In this document: one piece after another, positions 1-11,530 of the stretch
Position numbering within the stretch: the first letter of the stretch is position 1
How the letters are laid out: every line of letters begins with the position of its first letter
Assembly: GCA_014904845.1 (NCBI GenBank)
Contig: MU119882.1
Location: 1-14,524, forward strand
Reading direction: 5' to 3'
Origin: Acephala macrosclerotiorum
Lineage: Eukaryota > Ascomycota > Leotiomycetes > Helotiales > Mollisiaceae
DNA length: 14,524 bases
Translations under genes and position numbers: made by a program
The notes under the pieces: generated by a model
What the model was told of the DNA's origin: nothing
What the model saw: only the letters and a program-made list of their open reading frames with translations
The model's database searches: none

Positions 1-221
1 TTTTTTTTTTTTTTTTTTTAATTTTCTCAATTTAATTTTTCGTATATTATATAAAATCGAAAAATAATTAGTTTTTTATTTTTTAATCTCGATTTTTTTT
101 ATAATACGAATCGTATTTTAATTAAAATTTATTTTATTCGAAAAAAGTATTTTATTATAATAAATTAAATTCAATAAATATTATAATACGATTTTTGCAA
201 AGTAATTATTGAATTTCGTAT

Positions 222-333
222 AATTTCGAGTTTCGTATTATACTCGAAAAATCTTAAAAAAGTTTTTCGAATTTCGTAAAATATTTGAAAAATTTTAAAA
301 AAATTTCGAGTTTCGTAAAATACTCGAAAAATT
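222..333. repeat. Imperfect ~40-bp tandem repeat with internal hairpin
   Basis: Three units start at about 222, 263 and 302, spaced 41 and 39 bp. Units 1 and 3 carry TCGAGT and ACTCGA as inverted arms about 10 bp apart (about 226-247 and 306-327), each able to form a 6-bp stem. In unit 2 the arms are altered by A/G and C/T changes of the RIP type. No function is evident; it may be a remnant of a minisatellite or of a transposon end. Confidence 0.6.
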
Positions 334-534
334 GTTTTAAATAATAATAAATAGATTACAATTAAATATTCGTTATAAATACGCGATAAAATATAAAATA
401 AAATAAAATAAAATTAATCGTAAAAACGTTTCAAATTTTCAATATTTTATTTTTTTAAAAGTTTAAAATAATCGTTTTTTTTTTTAATACAATTTAAAAA
501 TTTTTTATACGAGTACAATTTATTAAATATTTTT

Positions 535-1003
535 TTGTAAATAATTTTATTATTTTATAATCGAACAATTAAATCAACTATTGATTAATATTAATACGTT
601 TAAAAACAAATTACAAAATATTAAAATCTTAATTTAATATTAATAATTCAATTTTATTTACTTTTTTTTAAAGAAAGTATTTATTTATTTATTTATATAA
701 TTAAATAAAATAAACGTAAAATTAAAAAATAAACGTTAAAATAATTATTTAATTGATCGTTTAAACGATTATTTAATTAAATCGATAATTTCGAAAATAA
801 TATTAATTATATATTTTTTAATATATAATAAATTTTTATTTACTATAAATTAATTAATAATTTTTCTATTTTTATTTTTATTTTATTAATTAATAAATTA
901 ATTTACGAATTACAAATTATTTCGAATAAATTTAATTTATTAATTAAAACGAATTAATTTACGATTGAATTTTTTCATTTTATATTTTATTATTTTTTTA
1001 TAA
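535..1003 (+). repeat. Dispersed host repeat, copy 1
   Basis: This stretch has two inverted partners in the window. Its left part matches the reverse complement of 4380-4538 in three exact blocks: 537-566 with 4509-4538 (30 bp), 591-619 with 4469-4497 (29 bp) and 688-732 with 4380-4424 (45 bp). Its right part (about 775-1003) matches the reverse complement of about 13468-13690, with differences that are mostly C/T and G/A. A 14-bp perfect palindrome lies at 756-769. No protein is readable, so the class is unknown. Outer limits are approximate. Confidence 0.75.
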
Positions 1004-4000
1004 TATATTTAATATATTTTTTTTATAATTAATTTTTAAACGATTTTTCGATATTTTTAAAATTATTATAATAATATTTCGAAAATTCAAAAATATATAA
1101 AAAATAATTAATATTTTATTAAATATATTAAAATTAATGTTTTAAAAAAATAAATTTTAAATAAATTTTCGAAATTATAAATATAACGTTTTTAATAAAA
1201 AAAAAACGATTAAAAATTAAATAAAATAAAAAATATTAAAAAAAATATTAAAAAATATTTTCGATTTAATTTAAAATAAAAAAAATAAAAATTTATATTA
1301 CGATTATAAATCGATAAATTTACGAATTAAATCAATGAAATAAATATTAATATTTAATAAATATTTTTCAAAAAAAAAATAATAATAATAAAAATTTTTA
1401 TTTTATTATATATAAACGATAATAATAAATTTTAAAAATATTTTCAATTAAAAGAAATTACAAAAAAAATAAATATAAAAAATTTTAATAATTTTTTTTT
1501 TTTTTATATATTATTAAAAATATTAATATAATCGAATAATAATTCAATATCGATTTAAATATTATTATCGAATAAATTTATAAACTTATAAATATACGAA
1601 TTCAAAATATTAAAAAAACTTTTGAAATTATTAAATTTTTAAAAAACGTTTAATTTTCAAATCGAATTTCAATTTTAAAAAATTTATAATAATAATAAAT
1701 TAATTAAATAATTTTACGAAAAATAAATTAAAAATAATAATAAAAAATAAAATATTTAACGATTATAACGTTTTAATTTCGCGTTTAAAAAAATAATAAA
1801 ATTATTAAAAAAAATAAAAATAAAAATAAATTATTAATTATTATTATTAATCGATTAATAAAATAAATAAAAATAAAATCGAAAAAATTAATTTTAAAAA
1901 TTTTTTTCAAGTTTTTTTTACGTTTTAAATTAAAAAAAATCTCGAATAAAAATTAAATAAATATTATAATTAAATAATTATTCGAAAATAATTAAAAAAA
2001 TTATAAAAAACTTTTTAAAATTAATTGAATTATACGCGTATTAATAATTACATATAAAAAATCAATATAATAAAATAAATTAATAAAATATACGAAATTA
2101 ATTAAAAATAAAATAAAAATAATTATATTAAAAAAAAATAATAAAATAAAATAAAATAATAATTCGAAATTTCAAAATATTAAAAAATAAATATAATTTT
2201 ATAATCGAAAAAATAATAAAAAAATTAATTAATTATATAAATTTAAATATTATTAAAAAAAAAATTTTTAAAAAAAAATATTAAATTATTCGAAAATTAA
2301 AATAAAATTATAAAAATTAAAAAATATAATCGATTACGTTTTTATAATAATTATTACGAATATTATTTCGATTTATATAAAAAAAAAAAAAAATATACGA
2401 AATACGAAAAAAAATATTATTTAATTTATAATTTTATTATTAATAAATCGAAATAAATTTATTTTTATATTTTTTATATTTAATAAAAAATAAAAATTTC
2501 GATTAAAATTTTTTTTTTAAAAAAATACTCGTAATTAAAATCGATATTTTAATAACGATTATAATAATAATAAATTAAATAATATTTAATTAATTCGTAT
2601 AAATATTATAATATTAAATAATAATATATATAAAAACGTTTTTTTTTAAAAAAATTTATTATAAATAATAATCGAAAAAAAAAATATTAATAATTTTTAT
2701 ATAAAAACTTTGTATTTATAATTTAAAAAATAAAACAATAAAAATATATTCTATATATAAAATATTTAAACTAATTACAAAATAAAATAAAAAATTAATA
2801 TTTTTTATTTTTATATAAAAAAAAATTAAAATTTAATCGATTAATTAATAAAATAAATATATAAATATTATTAAATTATTTTCGAAATTATATATATATA
2901 ATATATATAAATTCGAAAAAAAAAAATAAATAAAAAATAATAATTAAAAAAATTTATATAATATCGATTATTTAAAATTATATTATCGCGAAAAATTTTA
3001 ATTATTATAATTTTAAAATTTATAATATATAATATTATATAATAAATAATAATATATTAATTTGCTTTTAATAATATTTAAATATTAATAAAAAAAACTT
3101 ATTTTAAATTTTATTATATTTAATATATTAAATATATAAATTTAAATAAATATAATTATATATTATAAATCGAATTATTTATTTTTATAAATTGAAATAT
3201 CGAGATTTAAAAAAAATTAAAAAACGAGAATTCGATATAAAAAAAATTAAATTAAAAAATTTTAAAAAAATTTTTTAACGATTAAAATAATAAAAATAAT
3301 TATAAATATATATTGATTATAAAATTTTTAAAAATAATATTTCGTTTAATTAAAAAATATAATAATTTATCGTATTAAAATAAATTTAAAATAAAAATAA
3401 AAAGAAAATATTAAAAAAATATATATAAATAATTTAAAAAAAATAAAAAATAAATTTTAATAAAATTAAATAAAAAATATTATTATAAATAAAAACGTAT
3501 ATTATATTATAAAATAAAAAAATAAATCGATTAATTATTAATTATTTTTTTTACGCGATTAAATAAAAATGTAATTAATTAATTATAAAAAATTATTAAA
3601 TAATTTTTTATTTTATTAAAAAAAATTTCAAATTTAAAAAAAATAATTAATAATAAAAAAATTGTAATTTTCGAAAAAATAATATAAATTTTATTTAATA
3701 TAAAAAAAATAAAAAAAGTTTTTATAAAAATAAATATTTTAATCGTAGAATTTAATAAAATTATAATTTTTATTTTTAAATAAATTTAATTTTAAATAAA
3801 AATTATTATTACGAAATTATTTAATAAATATATAAATAAAAATAATTATTTTTTCAAAGTTTATAAATTCGTTTTAATTTTCAAAAAAAGAATTAAAATA
3901 TATAATTATAATACGATTAAATAATAATAAATTAATTAAAAATTAATTCAAAAAAATATATATAAAAAATTTTTTTAAAAAAAAATATTATAAATATAAT

Positions 4001-4189
4001 TAAAATTATAATTTATTATATTAAAAAAAATTATAAATAATAAAATAATAATAAAAAAATTTATAAATATAATAAAATTTAAAACAATAATAAAAAATTT
4101 ATAAAAAAAAAATTTATAAAAAAATCGTTTAATAAACGCGATTTTTTATAATAAATAAAACGATTTATTTTTTTTTAAAAAAAAATATA

Positions 4190-4555
4190 TATTAATCAAT
4201 TTAAAAAATAAAATTTTTTAAAATTTTTTAATTTTATTAATATTATTTATAATATTAATAATTTCAATCGATTTATATTAATAATATTTTTATCGATTTA
4301 ATTAAATATTTATTTAAATAATCGATTAAATAATTCGAATTATAATTTTTATTATTTTTAATAATAATTATTTTAATAATTATTTTTTAATTTTACGTTT
4401 ATTTTATTTAATTATATAAATAAACAAATATTTTTTTTTAAAAAAAAGAAATAATATAAAATTTTAAAATTTTGTAATTTGTTTTTAAACGTATTAATAA
4501 TTGAATTCGTTCGATTATAAAATAATAAAATTATTTACGAAAAAATAATAATTAA
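4190..4555 (-). repeat. Dispersed host repeat, copy 2 (inverted)
   Basis: The reverse complement matches copy 1 in three exact blocks of 45, 29 and 30 bp at 4380-4424, 4469-4497 and 4509-4538. Spacers between blocks differ in length from copy 1 (44 against 68 and 11 against 24), so small indels have accumulated. Weaker similarity continues towards 4190. With copy 1 it forms an inverted pair about 3.6 kb apart. This could be two insertions of one family or the long terminal inverted repeats of a single DNA transposon; the sequence does not decide. Confidence 0.7.
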
Positions 4556-7187
4556 ATAATATTAATCGAATTAAAAAATATAAATTATATATAATTTATT
4601 AATTTAATTAAATATAAAAAAAAAAGATTTTATTTATATTAAAAAAAATTATTATATTTTTAAAAAATATTACAATTTTACGTTTATTTTATTTTTTTCG
4701 ATTTAAAATTAATTGATTTTTTATTTTACGTTTTATTACGTATTAATAATAAATATTTTATTGTAATTTATTAAATAATTTTAAAACAATTTTTACGAGT
4801 TTAATACGAAAATTTATCGAATTATTATATTTATTAAATACGATATAATTCGATAAAACGTTTTTTAAAAATACGATTATATTTTAAAAAAATATAATTT
4901 TAATTAAAAAAATTCTTTTTATCGATTTTTTTATTTTTCGATTCAATATAATATATATTAAAATAAATATAAGATTTTAAAATTAAAAATAATCGAAATT
5001 ATAAATTATAAATAAAATACGAAAAAATATTTTTAAAATAAATAAAAAAAATATTTAAAAAAAAAATATTTAAAAATAAATATTTCAAAAATAAATAAAT
5101 AAAAATACGAAAAAAAAAATTATAAAATTTTTTATAAATAAATAAAATATAAATATTAAAAAAACAATTTATTAAAATTTTAAAAATATTAATAAATATT
5201 ATAAATAAAAAAACAATTAAAATAATTGTATAAAAAAATTCTTAAAATAAATTTAATAAAAAACTTTAATTTATAAAAAAATATAATCGATTTAAAAATA
5301 AAATAAAATCGAAAATTAATATTTTTTATTATTTTTATTATTTTTATTAAAAAAATAATATTAGTATTTTCGAATTTTTTTTTTAATTATTAAAATTTAT
5401 TATACAATTCTCTATAAAATAAATAATATTATTCGAATATATAATATTTTAAAAATAATTTTAAAAAGATAATAAAATATTATTATTAAATTTATTATTA
5501 AAAAATAAAAATTTAAAATAAAAATTATTATTTTTATTATTATTAAAAATTAAAAAAATTTTAAAAAATTTTAATTGATTAATATATAATTTTAATTGTA
5601 AAAATTAAATAATATTTAATTTGAATAAAAAATTAATTATTTTAATAAAAATTTATAATAATATATTTAAATATTATAAAAAAAATTTTTTTATTAAATA
5701 TATTTATACGAGTATTTAAAAATTATTATAATACGTTTTCGATTATATTTATTATTAAAAATTTAATAAAAAAAATTTTTTTTTAATAAAATAATTAAAA
5801 TCGTAAAATCGAATTTCGAGATTAAAAAATATTAAAATCGAATATTTAATTAATAAAATATTATTATATTTATTATAATTCGAATAAAAAATTTAAATAA
5901 AACAATTATTAAATATTTCGAAATATTATATTAAAAATTAATTTAAAAATAATTTAATTTATATTCGAATATACAAATAAAAATTATTATACGAAATAAA
6001 TTTTATTACGTTTATTGAAATATATTAAAATATTATTAAATGTTTTTTCGATTTTTATTGAATTTTTAAATTGTATATAAAAACGTTTATAATACGATTT
6101 TTATAATTAAAAATTTTTTTTTTTATTAAAATATAAATAAATTTTATATTATAAATTATAAATATTTCAATGAAAATATTTAATATAATAATTAAATTAA
6201 TTATAAAAAATCGATAATATATTAAAACGAAAAAAAATATTTCGTTTGTAAAAATTCGAATTATTAAAATATTCGTTATATATTAAAAAAAAAAAAATAT
6301 ACGACGATTTTAAAAAATCGAAATCGTTCGATAAAAATAAAATAATTTAATTTGTAATTGAATTTAAAAAATTAAATTTTAATATTATTGAAAAATACAA
6401 ATAATTTTTTATTAAAATTATTAAAAAAAGAAATTTATTTAAAAACGATATTATATAATCAATTAATTATTTTATAATATTTTATAATATAATTATTAAA
6501 TTATTCGATTATTAATTAATTTATTATATAATATTAAATATTATAATATAATTAAAATTGTTTTTAATATTTATTAATAAAAAAACGTATTTAATAAATT
6601 GCTACGTATTAAATATTTTTTTAAATATTATAATCGATATTAATATTATTCAACGATTTATTATCGACGAAAATTAATATTTAATTTTTTAATAAATTGA
6701 AAATATTAAATTAAACGAATTTAAAATTAATAAAATTTTATTTTTAAAATTATTAATATTAATATATTAATTAAACGTATTATATTTTATATAATTTTAA
6801 TAAATATATATTTTTATTTTATTTTTAAAATATAAATAAATTATAAATTAAATTTAATAATTTTAATAATATATTTATTTAAAATAAATAATATATATTT
6901 ATTATTAAAATATTCGAATATTTTTAAATATTATTTAATTTATTTGAAAATTTAATTTATAATAATTATAAAATTTTTATAATAAAAATCGATTTTATTA
7001 TATATTATTTAATTAAAATAAAATTTAAATAATTATATAAATATTTTAAATATTTATCGATCGTTAAATTCGTACGAATATTAAAATATAAAAAATATTT
7101 TACGAATTTCAAAAAAATTAAAAAAATAATAAATTTTTATTAATAATATTAAATAAATAATAAATTTTTTAATCGTTTTAAATTTAT

Positions 7188-7382
7188 TGTAAATACAATA
7201 TTAATTTAGTAGTCACGTGCGGTACTAGGCCAGATCGGGACTAGCGCCGCTTGCGTTAGAATTGAAATTATATTTTTCAATTTTGGCGCGTTTATTAAAT
7301 TTAAAACTTATAATTAATAAACGAATTATTCAATTTATTTATTTATTTCGTTTTTAATTTATTATTAATTATAAATATTTTT
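7188..7382 (+). repeat. 5' LTR of the Copia element
   Basis: It begins TGT and aligns without gaps to 13273-13467. I count about 26 transitions and 4 transversions over 195 columns. The core at 7209-7256 is the only GC-rich stretch in the window and includes CACGTG (7214-7219). It keeps many GG, GC and CC bases that are A or T in the 3' LTR. The right boundary is uncertain by several bases because the terminal CA expected of LTRs would read TA after RIP. The LTR would have carried the promoter and polyadenylation signals; I cannot place either. Confidence 0.9.
7219..7250 (+). other. LTR hairpin, 5' copy
   Basis: Left arm 7219-7228 (GCGGTACTAG) can pair with right arm 7241-7250 (CTAGCGCCGC): ten pairs with one G-U wobble and one A-C mismatch around a 12-nt loop. 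The 3' LTR has the same structure with perfect arms. Both imperfect positions lie where a C and a G in the left arm would have become T and A. It may be an RNA structure in the repeat or leader part of the transcript; the role is inferred only. Confidence 0.55.
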
Positions 7383-8282
7383 AATAATACTAATATTAAT
7401 TAGTAATTATTTAATTAATCACGAAATAATTAGATTTTTATTTAAAAAAAACTAATTTACAAAAAAAAAAATTTTTTTTAAATAATATATTTTTTGTAAA
7501 AAAATATTTAAAATAATTAATATATTTTCGAAAAAATGAAAATTTATAAAAATCTTTTTGTAAAAACGCATCGAAAATATTGAAATTATTAAAAATTTAA
7601 AAAAAATAATACGAAAACAATTTTAAATTTATATTTATTTTTCAAATTTGTATTTACTATACAAAATAATAACGTTTACGAAAAACGAATAAAAAAACGT
7701 AAAAACGATTTTAAATTTGTATTAATTTATTTGAATTTATATTAAAAACGAATTTTTAAAAAAAGTTTTGCATTTTTACTCGTTATTTAATTAAAAATCT
7801 ATAAATATTAATAATAATATTTATTTGAATTCGAATTAAAATTTTTGATTTTTTTATTATTTATTATATAATTATTTTTTAAAATAACAAATTTATTTAA
7901 AATCAAATTTTTTTAAAATAAAAAAAAATAAAAAAAAAATTTCGATTTTATAAATAATAAAAATTTTAATAAAATAATATTAAATAAATATATTTTTTAT
8001 TATTTTAAAATATATAAAAAAAAAAATATTTTAATTACAATTTATAAAAATATTTTTAAAAAAACTTTAAAAATTATTCGTAAAAAATCTTATATTTAAT
8101 ATACAAAAATTTTATACGTCGTTTATAAAACTTTTTATATATTTATAAAATTTAAATATCGAAAAATAAAAAATTTATTATTAATAATTTAAAAAAAAAT
8201 TTTCAATAAAAAAATTTTTATAAATAAATACAAATAAAATTTATCGATTAATTAAAAAATAGAAATTTTTTCTCTCAATAAA
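7383..8282 (+). other. Copia leader region, non-coding as far as readable
   Basis: About 900 bp between the 5' LTR and the first plausible Gag sequence. I find no readable protein. A possible primer-binding site lies just inside the LTR at about 7391-7403. The length is consistent with an untranslated leader plus an unreadable start of Gag. Confidence 0.5.
7391..7403 (+). other. Possible degraded primer-binding site
   Basis: The bases TAATATTA at 7391-7398 are what RIP would make of TGGTATCA, the initiator-tRNA-Met complement used by many Copia elements. It lies about 8 bp inside the estimated LTR end, roughly where a PBS belongs. An eight-base match in AT-rich DNA is weak evidence. Confidence 0.3.
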
Positions 8283-9400
8283 ATGAATTAATTTAATTAG
8301 TAAATTAAAGTATTTTAATACTAGTATTTAATAATCAAAGTATAATTACTTTTACGATTTGAATTATTAATACGAATTTTTTTATTACGAATACGATTAT
8401 TTCTACGAATATTTTTTATATTTTTTTTATTACAATTTTTTTTACAAATACGAATTTGTTTAATATAATACAAAATACTCAATATATTTACTAACAATTT
8501 TTTTAATAGTAATCGAATTAATATAATAATTTATAGAATATTTTTATTAAATTATTTACAAATTTAATAAAAATTTATATTAATAATAAAAAATATAATA
8601 AAAAATTATACGATATTTTTAATTGTAAATTATCGATTTTTTATAATTATTATAATAAAATCGAATTATTTTAAAATTAATACGATAAAACATTTTTTAT
8701 TAGTTTTATAAAACGTATAAATATATTTTATTTCAATAAATTTTTAAAAAAAAATTTCGATTCTATTATATTAATAATAATAATAATAATAATTTATTTC
8801 GAAATTGAAAAAAATTACTAATTATATATGTTTTTATAAAAAGAAATAATTTTAGTAAAAATTATTATAATTAATTTAATAAAAACTAAATTGAAATATT
8901 TATAAATATTTTTCAATTAATTTTAAAAAATTCAATTAAATTTATTATTAGAATATTAAATAGAATATAATTTGTAAAATTAAATTATTAATATTTATTG
9001 AAATATTAAAAAGTATAATTTTATTTTTTATAAATTTATTAATACTTTTAAAAGTATTTATATTGAATTGCGATTAATAGTAAATATTGTAATACGATTA
9101 CGTGAAATACAATAATATAATTTAGATTTTATTTTTTAAAATTAAAAAAAAAACGAATTCGATTAAAATTGAATTGATTGTATTTATAAAGAACGAAATA
9201 GAAAATACAATTGAATATAAAATCGAAAATATTGAAATTGAAAAAATTTTCGAGATAAATATTGTAAAAATTATAAATTTTAAAAAAAATTATATTAAAA
9301 AAAATACTATATTTGTAGTAAATCGAAATATTAATTAATAAAATATACGATAAAAAAACGATAATAAATATATATAAAATTTTAATAGTAAATTCAATAT
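8283..9400 (+). pseudogene. gag: Degenerate Copia Gag
   Basis: The C-terminal part is recognisable. At 9305-9361 the 19 codons fit the Cys/Trp/His motif of fungal Copia Gag proteins (C-x-x-C-G-K-x-G-C-W-S-T-x-H form): TGT at 9314 is an intact Cys, AGT is GGT (Gly) with G to A, TAT at 9329 is TGT (Cys), TAA at 9332 is TGG (Trp), TTA is TCA (Ser), TAT at 9344 is CAT (His), then an ACG and a Lys/Glu/Arg tail. The 60 or so codons upstream in the same frame are rich in Arg, Asn, Lys and Tyr, as expected of an RNA-binding tail. The N-terminus is not identifiable; ATG 8283 is the first candidate but is in another frame, so the start is nominal. A (TAA)7 run lies at 8772-8792. Confidence 0.75.
8772..8792. 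repeat. (TAA)7 microsatellite
   Basis: Seven uninterrupted TAA units inside the degraded Gag region. It may be a collapsed codon run, for example CAA (Gln) codons converted to TAA, or simple slippage. Confidence 0.6.
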
Positions 9401-9739
9401 ACGATAAATTAAAATATTATAATAATTTATTATTAGAATTTTTTTATTAAAATCGAAAAAATAAAAAATTTATCGAAAAATAATTAAATAATAAAAATTG
9501 ATTAATTATTAATAAATATAAAAATAGAAAACGAAAATAAAAATTATTTTATCGAGTTTAAAAAAATTAATAATATACAAATAATAATTATTTTAAATAA
9601 TTTATTTATTTATTATATTATTATAAAAAAAAATATTTAATATTTTATTATTATAATTTAAATTATTCGAATCGAATTAATATTTATTTTTTATTTTCAA
9701 AAATCGATATTTTTTAAAATTTTTTTAAAAAATTATATT

Positions 9740-9993
9740 AAATAATAAAATCGTCGAAATATTAATTGTTAATTAATTGCAATTTATAGTACTATAAAAA
9801 TTTGATATTAATATTTAATTAGATATATTTATAATCGAAATTTATAAAATTCGTTTTAATAAAAATATTGTTTTATCGCAAAAAATTATTTGAATCGATA
9901 TTTTATTAAATATTATTATTTTTTACGTTATTTTTATAAATATATTTTTTTTTATTTTATATTTAAAATATAGATATTATAAATATAAAATTC
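9740..9993 (+). pseudogene. pol: Degenerate Copia aspartic protease
   Basis: The position between Gag and integrase fits the retroviral-type protease that cleaves the polyprotein. At 9788-9793 AGT ACT reads Ser-Thr in the same frame as the Gag motif, matching the S-T after the Asp-Thr-Gly active site in this family. The preceding active-site codons (about 9761-9781) are too changed to confirm. From about 9967 the frame has shifted by one relative to 9788 and reads Asn-Met-like-Asp then Phe-Asp-Asn-Leu (9991-10002), resembling the D-M-D and F/Y-x-N-L segment that ends the domain. The shift lies between about 9880 and 9967; a 9-T run at 9945-9953 is a candidate site. Confidence 0.6.
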
Positions 9994-10029
9994 GATAATT
10001 TAAAGAATATTTTGATTTAAAGAAATAAA

Positions 10030-10269
10030 ATTGTTTTTATTATAAAAAAATGAAATTACTTATAAATATTATTATATTAATTAAAAAAAAATTTAATTTG
10101 AAATTATTTTATCGATATAAAATTATATTAATTGTATAAACGTTTTAATTATTTATTAATACAACGTTTTATAAGAATTTTTTAACGAGTTAATTATAAT
10201 ATAAATATTAAATATATTTAGTATTTTATTAAATATTATTATTATTATTAAATATATAAACAATTATTT
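10030..10269 (+). pseudogene. pol: Degenerate GAG-pre-integrase domain
   Basis: At 10123-10152 the codons TTA TAT TAA TTG TAT AAA CGT TTT AAT TAT fit the family signature L-x-Q-L-H-K-R-F-G-H: TAA is CAA, TAT is CAT and AAT is GGT. It continues with a proline-type codon and Q-R at 10162-10167. Just upstream, in the same frame, codons fit V-x-x-x-R-K-W-G-H with TGA for Trp. This zinc-binding segment precedes integrase in Copia polyproteins. It continues in frame into the integrase core. Confidence 0.82.
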
Positions 10270-11110
10270 AAAAAATTCAAATTTATTTTGTAAAATAATT
10301 ATAAATTTAATTATTCGATTATTGTTAACGTTTTATATTTAAATAGAAAATTAATTTTGCAAATAATAAATTCGTTTATAATATTTCAAATTATTAAATT
10401 TATAAAAAATATATTTACGAAAATAGTATAAAATATATTACGTATATATTAAATCGATATACATTAAAAACTATCGAATTATATCGTTTATAATATTGAA
10501 AAAAATTTCTCGTTTATAAAATTTCGATAAAACGTTAAAATAATAACGATTAAAATCAAAAAAATACTTATTAAAATTTATAATAGTATAGAAAAAATAA
10601 AAAAATACTATATTTTATTACGTCGAGTTTACGAGATTATTTACAACGAATTAATCGAGAAATAAATCAATAAAAATATAATTTTACAAATAGTAATTAA
10701 AATTATTAATAATTCAATAAAATCGAATGATATTGTATTTATATTATTAGTTTTTAAAGTATACTTTAAAATAACTAATAACGATATATTATTATTATCA
10801 ATTATTAAAAAAATTAAAATAATTCGAGTAATTACTAAAGAAATACGTCGTTTATATATTTAACGTTAAATTAATAACGCGTTTTTAATAAAAAACAATT
10901 TAAATACGAAATTTATATTAGATTTATTAATTCTATTTAAAATACGCGTTTAATATAAAAAAAGCAAATAGAAAAAATTATATAAATTACTAGTAATTAA
11001 TAAAAAAATATATATAATCGATATATTTTATAAATTGATTAATTTTCGTTTAATGATTATTAAATTTTATTATATAAAAAAAAAAATATTAAAAGTTTAT
11101 AATTGAATTA
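10270..11110 (+). pseudogene. pol: Degenerate Copia integrase (rve core and C-terminal region)
   Basis: One frame runs through without an indel. It would insert the cDNA into the genome. In order I read F-K-F, then F-N-Y-S-I-I-V-N at about 10306-10329, where AAC at 10327 replaces the first catalytic Asp; Y-L-N-R-K from 10336; AAT at 10492 for the second Asp, before K-N-F; then N-S-I with AAA at 10600 for the catalytic Glu, and L-R-R-V-Y-E-I-I at about 10618-10641. The C-terminal part keeps L-L-V-F (10741-10752), then M-T-N-N-D at about 10771-10785, I-R-x-x-T-K-E-I-R-R-L-Y near 10820-10855 and Y-K-L-L at about 10981-10992, all standard in fungal Copia. Seven or so internal stops are explained by CAA or TGG codons. 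All three catalytic residues are lost. Confidence 0.92.
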
Positions 11111-11530
11111 ATAATTAAAAAAATAATCAAAAAAATTAAAAAAAAAAAATTTTATTTTTTCAATTGAATAAAATAAATAAAAATTAATCAAAAAATGTAA
11201 TTGAAAACGTTTAAAAAAATCACGAAATAAAAACGTATATAATAAAAAATTTAAATAAGATAAATATTATAATTTTATTAAAAATAATAAAAAAAATTAC
11301 GAAAATTTTAATAATCAATTTTTTATTATTATTATCGAAAAAATTAAAATTTTTATAGTTTTTATAATAAATAAAAAAAAACGATATAGAATTATTATTA
11401 AAACTACGAAAAAAAAATATAATTACAATTTTTAAATAATTATTCGAAACGTTTTAAAAGAAAAAAAATCGATAATTTGATTATAAAAAAAATTTTTAAT
11501 TTCGTTTAATACGATTTTAATAAATATATT
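11111..11530 (+). other. Integrase to reverse transcriptase linker
   Basis: No conserved motif is readable. In this family the segment is a variable, charged linker. The reading frame differs between the end of integrase and the start of reverse transcriptase at about 11534, so at least one net indel lies here. A-runs around 11140-11150 are candidate sites. Confidence 0.5.

Larger units (their letters stand above)
1..7187. other. RIP-saturated AT-rich gene-free block
   Basis: No credible gene is present; all six frames are closed by frequent TAA, TAG and TGA. Nearly every remaining C or G is in CpG: in 6841-7140 I count about 7 CpG sites and only 2 other C or G bases. Both strands are equally affected, which fits fungal RIP rather than one-strand chemical conversion. 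The block opens with a 19-T run. It contains the short tandem repeat at 222-333 and two inverted copies of a dispersed repeat, annotated separately. In the rest, including 1004-4189 and 4556-7187, I see only short A/T runs and micro-palindromes and could not identify any element family. The block was probably built from transposons now too mutated to name. Confidence 0.85.

Noticed and set aside
535..4555. A single DNA transposon of about 4 kb with long terminal inverted repeats
   Set aside because: Possible, but copy 3 beside the Copia element shows the repeat also occurs alone and inverted, and no transposase trace is readable between the arms; kept as an alternative only.
7201..7262. tRNA or small RNA gene, suggested by the isolated GC-rich core
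   Set aside because: The same segment recurs at the other end of the element as part of a 195-bp direct repeat, and no cloverleaf can be drawn; the single hairpin is better explained as LTR structure.
8772..8792. CRISPR-like or regulatory repeat
   Set aside because: It is a plain trinucleotide run without spacers.
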